From: Verrucomicrobiota bacterium
Lineage (GTDB): Bacteria > Verrucomicrobiota > Verrucomicrobiia > Limisphaerales > UBA9464
Reading direction: 5' to 3'
NCBI GenBank assembly: GCA_026397675.1
Contig: JAPLUH010000299.1
Coordinates: 1 to 10,358 of the forward strand
DNA: 10,358 bases
In this document: one piece after another, positions 6,273 to 10,358 of the stretch
Layout of the letters: every line of letters starts with the position of its first letter
How positions within the stretch are numbered: position 1 is the first letter of the stretch
Notes under the pieces: model-generated
What the model was told of the DNA's origin: nothing
Seen by the model: the letters and a program-made list of their open reading frames with translations, nothing else
Database searches by the model: none
Position numbers and translations under genes: made by a program

Positions 6273-7016
6273 ATGCCGGCCGAGACGCTCATCATCGTAC
6301 CGACCTACAACGAGCGGGAAAACCTGCCCGAGTTGGTCCGCCGACTTGGCTCGCTGCCCGTGCCGGTCGATTTGCTAGTGGTGGACGACAACTCGCCCGA
6401 CGGCACCGGCCAAATCGCCGATGAGCTGGCTTCGAAAAACCCTTGGGTCCATGTGCTGCACCGCACGGTGAAAGATGGTCTGGGTCGCGCCTATGTGGCG
6501 GGGTTTCAGTGGGCCTTGAGCCGGGATTATCGGTTTATCTTCGAGATGGATGCCGACTTCTCCCACAATCCGTCGGACATCCCCCGCTTTCTCCAAACGG
6601 CCCAGGAACAGAAGGCCGATTTGGTGCTGGGTTCACGCTACTCGGGCGGCATTCGCGTCATCAATTGGCCGCTGCCCCGACTGCTGCTCTCCCTCTGGGG
6701 CGGCTTCTACACCCGAATGATCACCGGCATGCCCTTCAGCGACCCGACCGGAGGCTTCAAATGCTTTCGACGGGAGACGTTGGCGGCCATCGATGTCAGT
6801 TCGGTCACAGCCAACGGCTACAGTTTCCAAATCGAGCTGACCCATCGCATTTGGCGTCGAGGCCTCAAGATCGCCGAGGTTCCCATCATCTTCACCGATC
6901 GGGAGCAGGGTGTCTCAAAGATGTCACGAGACATCGCCATTGAGGCGGCGTGGATGGTTTGGCGCCTCCTCCTAGAAAATCGCTTCCGGCGGCAGCCCGA
7001 CACGACAAGTCACTGA
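6273..7016 (+). CDS. Polyprenol monophosphomannose synthase-like glycosyltransferase (GT2, DPM1 type)
   Basis: A 247-aa GT2 enzyme of the dolichol-phosphate mannosyltransferase family. It is predicted to load a sugar, classically mannose from GDP-mannose, onto a polyprenyl phosphate at the inner face of the membrane. Motifs in order: VPTYNERENLPEL (9-21), VVDDNSPDGT (36-45), EMDADFSHNP (91-100, with the metal-binding DxD at Asp93/Asp95), GSRYSGG (120-126), DPTGGFKCFRR (157-167), NGYSFQIEL (181-189) and EVPIIFTDREQGVSKMS (202-218). There are no C-terminal membrane helices, as in the soluble DPM1 class, so a separate membrane partner or peripheral attachment is likely. ATG 6273 fits the family start exactly; no Shine-Dalgarno sequence is seen. 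The M42 peptidase gene follows 61 bases downstream on the same strand. The sugar specificity is inferred from the family only. Confidence 0.92.
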   Translation: MPAETLIIVPTYNERENLPELVRRLGSLPVPVDLLVVDDNSPDGTGQIADELASKNPWVHVLHRTVKDGLGRAYVAGFQWALSRDYRFIFEMDADFSHNPSDIPRFLQTAQEQKADLVLGSRYSGGIRVINWPLPRLLLSLWGGFYTRMITGMPFSDPTGGFKCFRRETLAAIDVSSVTANGYSFQIELTHRIWRRGLKIAEVPIIFTDREQGVSKMSRDIAIEAAWMVWRLLLENRFRRQPDTTSH

Positions 7017-7077
7017 CCAGAGACAGATCACGGGTCCCCCTTGGCACCCCCTGTCACCTGAGGCAAGCTCCCGAGGT

Positions 7078-8151
7078 ATGCGTTCGCAATCGCTGACCTT
7101 CCTGGAAACCCTCGTCAACACCCCCAGCCCCGTCGGACATGAGACGCGCGGTCTGCGCGTCTGGATGGACTACGCCGGCACTTACGCCGATGAAACCTTC
7201 TCCGATGCCTACGGGAACTGCGTGGCGGTGCTCAACAAGGGTGGCGGCCCCCGACTCATGCTTGCCGCCCACGCCGATGAAATCGCCATGTCGGTGAACT
7301 TCATCACCGCAGAGGGGTTTATCCATGTCCGCAGAACCGGCGGTATCGACCCGGCCATCACCAAGGCCCAGCGGGTTACCATCCACACCCGGCAAGGTCC
7401 CGTTCTTGGCGTGGTCGGCAACGTCGCACCGCACCTCACCCGCGGCGACAGCGAGCCTAAAGCCCCCAAGATCCACGAACTCTTCATCGACATCGGTGTC
7501 GCCTCCAAGGACGCCGCACTGAAGCTGGTGCGCATCGGTGACCCGATCACGCTGAATGACCGCTTTGAGATGCTGCGCGGCGATTTGGCTGTCGCACGCG
7601 CCTTCGACAATCGCATCGGCACCTTCGCTGTCGCCGAGACGCTCCGGTTGCTCAAACCCCTGGTTAAGAAGCTGAATGTCGAAGTCTGCGCCGTGGCCAA
7701 CGTACAAGAAGAGGTCGGCCTGCTCGGAGCCCGGCAAATTGCCTACTCGCTGAATCCGGAGACCGCCCTGGTGGTGGATGTCACCCATGCCACCGACTAC
7801 CCCACCGTGGACCAACGCGCCCATGGCGATATCAAGCTCGGTAGCGGCCCCGCATTGACACACGGCGGCTGCAACCATCCGGCCGTCATCCAGCGCCTCG
7901 AGGACGACGTCGCCGCGAAAAAGAAGATCCCGTTGCAGCATGAGGCCATGAGCGCCACCAGCGGCACGGATACCGACGTGATCTTCTGGACCCGCGGCGG
8001 CATTCCCAGCGGGCTCATCAGCCTGCCCAACCGCTACATGCACTCACCGGTGGAGATGGTGAACCTCAAGGACCTTGAATTTATCCCCGAGCTGATGGCC
8101 GGCTTCGCGCTGTCCATCGCCAAGGGCGAAAAATTCAAGGTGGTGATTTAA
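7078..8151 (+). CDS. M42 family metallo-aminopeptidase (tetrahedral/glutamyl aminopeptidase type)
   Basis: A 357-aa cytoplasmic di-metal peptidase of family M42 (FrvX/YsdC/TET-like), which trims N-terminal residues from short peptides. Zinc or cobalt ligands are visible: His65 in AAHADEIA, Asp177 in ARAFDNRIG, Glu212 in VQEEVGLLG (Glu211 being the general base), Asp234 in VVDVTHATD and His322 in YMHSP. The block THGGCNHP and the block ATSGTDTD (293-300) are also typical of the family. M42 enzymes often form large dodecamers; this cannot be judged here. The start at ATG 7078 gives a normal family N-terminus (LETLVNTPSPVGHE). GAGG lies directly against the start, too close for an ideal site, and another GAGG lies about 14 bases upstream. 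It may be co-transcribed with the GT2 gene. Some family members are annotated as endoglucanase, an old misnomer. Confidence 0.93.
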   Translation: MRSQSLTFLETLVNTPSPVGHETRGLRVWMDYAGTYADETFSDAYGNCVAVLNKGGGPRLMLAAHADEIAMSVNFITAEGFIHVRRTGGIDPAITKAQRVTIHTRQGPVLGVVGNVAPHLTRGDSEPKAPKIHELFIDIGVASKDAALKLVRIGDPITLNDRFEMLRGDLAVARAFDNRIGTFAVAETLRLLKPLVKKLNVEVCAVANVQEEVGLLGARQIAYSLNPETALVVDVTHATDYPTVDQRAHGDIKLGSGPALTHGGCNHPAVIQRLEDDVAAKKKIPLQHEAMSATSGTDTDVIFWTRGGIPSGLISLPNRYMHSPVEMVNLKDLEFIPELMAGFALSIAKGEKFKVVI

Positions 8152-8158
8152 AGGTCCT

Positions 8159-8195
8159 GCCGCCTCGGGCACCAAGATTACTCCACGGAGGCGGC
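8159..8195. repeat. Inverted repeat between convergent gene ends
   Basis: GCCGCCTC (8159-8166) and GAGGCGGC (8188-8195) are perfect 8-bp complements around a 21-base loop that contains the ABC-F stop codon (8178-8180). The stem lies between the ends of the M42 and ABC-F genes. On the minus strand it is followed by AGGACCTTTAAATC, with only a short T-run; on the plus strand none follows. It may be a weak or rho-assisted terminator for the ABC-F gene. Confidence 0.4.
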
Positions 8196-10079
8196 CTCGA
8201 GCTCGGCGAGCTTGGTGGCCGCAGCCTCCCAGTCGGTGCTGACCTTGTGCAAATCGTGACCCACGGCACGGATTTGTTGTTGAATCTCCATGGATCGACC
8301 CGGCTTGGTGTAGGTCTCGGGCTTTTCCATCTCGGCCGTCAACTGGACTTGCTTGGCCTCTAGGGAGGCGATGCGAGCCTCCAAGGTAGTCACGTGCTTT
8401 TTCTGGAAACCCATCGCCTTACGGGCCTCCGCCGCCTGCTGCCGACGCTCCTTGGAGGAGCTCGTGATCACCGGTTTTGAGGACACGGCCGGACCACTGG
8501 TGGCCGGACGGGCATTGGTCAGACCGTTGCCATTGGAGGCAGACGTCAACGCCACACGCGCCGAGGAGGCCTTGGTCTTCTCGAGGTAATAATCGTAGTC
8601 GCCCGCATACGGTGTCAGCACACCACCGCTGATGTGCAGCACGCGGGTCGCGATCGCCCGAATGAAGTACACGTCATGGCTGATAAAAACGAGGGTCCCG
8701 ATGAACTCACTCAAGGCGGCCACAAGTGCATCGATGCTGGCAACGTCGAGGTGGGTCGTCGGCTCGTCCATCAAGAGCAAGTTGGGCGGATCGAGGAGCA
8801 ACTTCACCAGAGCCAAGCGGGTCTTCTCACCACCGCTGAGCACGGCCACTTTTTTGAAGACGTCGTCATCCCGGAAAAGGAAACACCCCAGCAGTGATCG
8901 GATGTACAAATCGGTCACTCGGGCCGCAGTGTCGGAAGCCTCCTCCAGCACGGTGCGCTCGGGCTGGAGCATTTCGGTGCGGTACTGCGAGAAATACCCC
9001 ACCTTGACCCGCAGTCCCAGATCCCGATCGCCCGCCTGAGGAGTCAGGTTGCCCGCCAAGAGCTTGATGAGCGTGGACTTACCCGAGCCATTGGGCCCGA
9101 CCAGCACGGTGCGATCTCCCCGCTGCGCCTCGAACTCCAAACCCGTGTAAATGACGTTCTGCCCATAGGCAAAATTGACACCCTTCAAGGTGATCACCCG
9201 CTGACCGCTTTTCTCCGGTTGTGGGAATGCAAAATCGACGGTCGACGCAGCCTGTTCCGGCGCGTTGATCTTCTCCATACGATCGATTTGCTTGAGCTTG
9301 GCCTGAGCCCGCGTCGCCGTCGTGTTCTTGGCCCGGAACCGATTCACGAAATCCATCAAGCGCCCAATTTCGCGCTGCTGATTCTTGAAGGCGGCCAATT
9401 GCTGCTCCTGCTGCGCCTCGCGTTCGTCCAAAAAGGCGTCGTAGTTACCAAAGTAAGTGTAGAGTCGCTCGTTACGAATCTCGACGATACCGGTGACCAA
9501 CTGGTTGAGAAACTCCCGGTCATGCGAGATAACCAAGATCGCTCCCGGGTAATTCTTCAGATAGCCCTGGAACCAAATCAGGGTCTCAAGATCGAGATGG
9601 TTGGTGGGCTCATCCAGCATCAGGATGTCCGGCTCATGGACCAACAACCGAGCAAGGTGTGCTCGCATCACCCAGCCACCGGACAATTCACGCGCCGGCC
9701 GATCGAAGTCCGTTTCCCGAAAAGCCAAACCCTTGAGCAGTCGCTTGGCCTTGGCGATGGCGGGACCGTCGGCATACGAGTCGTAATCATCCTCCGGCTC
9801 GGAACCAGGCGCATGCTGACTGGTAGCGATTTCCATCACCGTCTGATCGCCCACAGGAGCGCTTTCCTGCGGCAGGAAACCGACGGTGGTCCCGCGTTGA
9901 AAGGTCACCAGACCATCATCGGGCTCCTCCAACTGGAGGATGAGTTTGAAGAGCGTGGACTTGCCGGCGCCATTCGGACCCACCAGACCCAAACGGTCCT
10001 GACGGTTGAACTGCAGGGACAAATCTGAGAACAGGGTCTTTCCGCCATACCCTTTCGACACATTGGAGACAGTCAGCAT
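8178..10079 (-). CDS. ABC-F family ATPase (YheS-like ribosome-associated factor)
   Basis: A 633-aa soluble protein with two ABC cassettes and no membrane segments, the ABC-F arrangement. Such proteins bind the ribosomal E site and relieve stalled or slow translation. Cassette 1: Walker A GPNGAGKST (34-42), signature LSGGW (132-136), Walker B with DEPTNHLD (156-163) and switch His in SHD (185-187). The inter-domain arm (about 215-275) contains FVNRFRAKNTTATRAQAK and resembles the E. coli YheS arm. Cassette 2: GPNGSGKST (328-336), LSGGE (414-418), DEPTTHLD (438-445), SHD (467-469). A Ser/Ala-rich linker (about 505-545) leads to a charged C-terminal coiled coil (about 545-630). ATG 10079 was chosen because the cassette begins there. 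The upstream extension to 10199 has no family support and overlaps promoter sequence. No clear Shine-Dalgarno sequence precedes it. The YheS-like subgroup is inferred from the LSGGW signature and the arm. Confidence 0.93.
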   Translation of the reverse strand: MLTVSNVSKGYGGKTLFSDLSLQFNRQDRLGLVGPNGAGKSTLFKLILQLEEPDDGLVTFQRGTTVGFLPQESAPVGDQTVMEIATSQHAPGSEPEDDYDSYADGPAIAKAKRLLKGLAFRETDFDRPARELSGGWVMRAHLARLLVHEPDILMLDEPTNHLDLETLIWFQGYLKNYPGAILVISHDREFLNQLVTGIVEIRNERLYTYFGNYDAFLDEREAQQEQQLAAFKNQQREIGRLMDFVNRFRAKNTTATRAQAKLKQIDRMEKINAPEQAASTVDFAFPQPEKSGQRVITLKGVNFAYGQNVIYTGLEFEAQRGDRTVLVGPNGSGKSTLIKLLAGNLTPQAGDRDLGLRVKVGYFSQYRTEMLQPERTVLEEASDTAARVTDLYIRSLLGCFLFRDDDVFKKVAVLSGGEKTRLALVKLLLDPPNLLLMDEPTTHLDVASIDALVAALSEFIGTLVFISHDVYFIRAIATRVLHISGGVLTPYAGDYDYYLEKTKASSARVALTSASNGNGLTNARPATSGPAVSSKPVITSSSKERRQQAAEARKAMGFQKKHVTTLEARIASLEAKQVQLTAEMEKPETYTKPGRSMEIQQQIRAVGHDLHKVSTDWEAAATKLAELEAASVE

Positions 10080-10158
10080 TGCTGGGGTCAACTCTAAGCA
10101 ATAACCCGAAAAAGCGGGACTTGAATTTTTCCGAACAGCAATCGTAACGAACGGGCTT

Positions 10159-10187
10159 TTCGTAAATTCCGTCCACCGTGTTGACAA
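10159..10187 (-). promoter_or_regulatory. Candidate promoter for the ABC-F gene
   Basis: On the minus strand TTGTCA (10187-10182; 5 of 6 matches to the consensus) is followed by 17 bases and then TACGAA (10164-10159; 3 of 6). It would give a leader of about 70 bases before the ATG at 10079. Its -35 box overlaps the -35 box of the tRNA promoter on the other strand. The poor -10 keeps confidence low. Confidence 0.3.
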
Positions 10188-10209
10188 GACCTTGAACATT
10201 CTTCATAAA
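10181..10209 (+). promoter_or_regulatory. Sigma-70-type promoter of tRNA-Lys
   Basis: A perfect -35 box TTGACA (10181-10186), an ideal 17-base spacer and CATAAA (10204-10209, 4 of 6 matches to TATAAT) lie just upstream of the tRNA. Transcription would start around 10216, about 10 bases before the mature 5' end. This is by far the best promoter match in the window. Confidence 0.75.
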
Positions 10210-10225
10210 GCGCGCCGGTTTTGGC

Positions 10226-10300
<75 letters not shown>

Positions 10301-10358
10301 GTCCGTTCTTCTTCACTCTCCCCAACCTGTTCTGAAAACTGGTGTTTCAAAAGGGCAC

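Noticed and set aside
7054..8043. A 329-codon open frame on the minus strand opposite the M42 peptidase gene
   Set aside because: It lies wholly antisense to a gene with all family motifs, and its translation is a Gly/Ala/Asp-rich string with no recognisable domain. High GC produces such shadow frames.
9219..10028. A 269-codon plus-strand open frame opposite the ABC-F gene
   Set aside because: It is antisense to conserved ABC cassettes, has no recognisable motifs, and is explained by codon bias of the real gene.
10332..10350. TGAAA ... TTTCA hairpin after the tRNA as its terminator
   Set aside because: A 5-bp AT-rich stem followed by AAAAGG rather than a T-run; too weak to call.

Overview
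This is an ordinary-looking, GC-rich bacterial chromosome segment with nine protein genes and one tRNA gene. It most likely comes from the PVC superphylum, probably Verrucomicrobiota. The best taxonomic clue is the exported cytochrome-c-like protein at 3898-5109. Its HEAT-like stretch followed by a CxxCH domain matches the heme-binding module known mainly from Planctomycetes and Verrucomicrobia. A heptosyltransferase-type GT9 enzyme (LPS assembly) and a Tat-exported glycosylasparaginase fit a Gram-negative, glycan-using member. I cannot place the organism below phylum from sequence alone.

Layout, left to right. Positions 1-247 hold a tandem and inverted GC-rich repeat array that the window enters mid-unit. 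Next comes thiH (+), the radical SAM 2-iminoacetate synthase of thiamine synthesis. A convergent minus-strand block follows, transcribed in the order acylphosphatase, metallophosphoesterase, GT9 glycosyltransferase. A clear intrinsic terminator lies at the end of the metallophosphoesterase gene, so the glycosyltransferase is probably not simply co-transcribed with the other two. A 200-bp spacer separates this block from the plus-strand cytochrome gene. That gene converges on a minus-strand glycosylasparaginase, which is divergent from a plus-strand pair: a polyprenol-phosphate mannosyltransferase-like GT2 enzyme and an M42 metallo-aminopeptidase. A minus-strand ABC-F ATPase (YheS-like) converges on the M42 gene and is divergent from tRNA-Lys(CUU), which has a near-consensus sigma-70 promoter.

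The genes do not form one pathway. They are short independent units: thiamine synthesis, envelope and glycan work (GT9, GT2, glycosylasparaginase), small hydrolases, peptide turnover, ribosome-associated ABC-F and a tRNA. Several starts lack a good Shine-Dalgarno sequence, so some were chosen from family alignment rather than from ribosome-binding sites.

I found no CRISPR array, prophage, transposase, toxin-antitoxin pair or defence system, and no convincing new multi-gene system. The points most worth a second look are the 144-bp repeat array next to thiH, the free-standing C-terminal module of a PVC heme protein, the terminator that overlaps a stop codon, and the opposed promoters at the tRNA.
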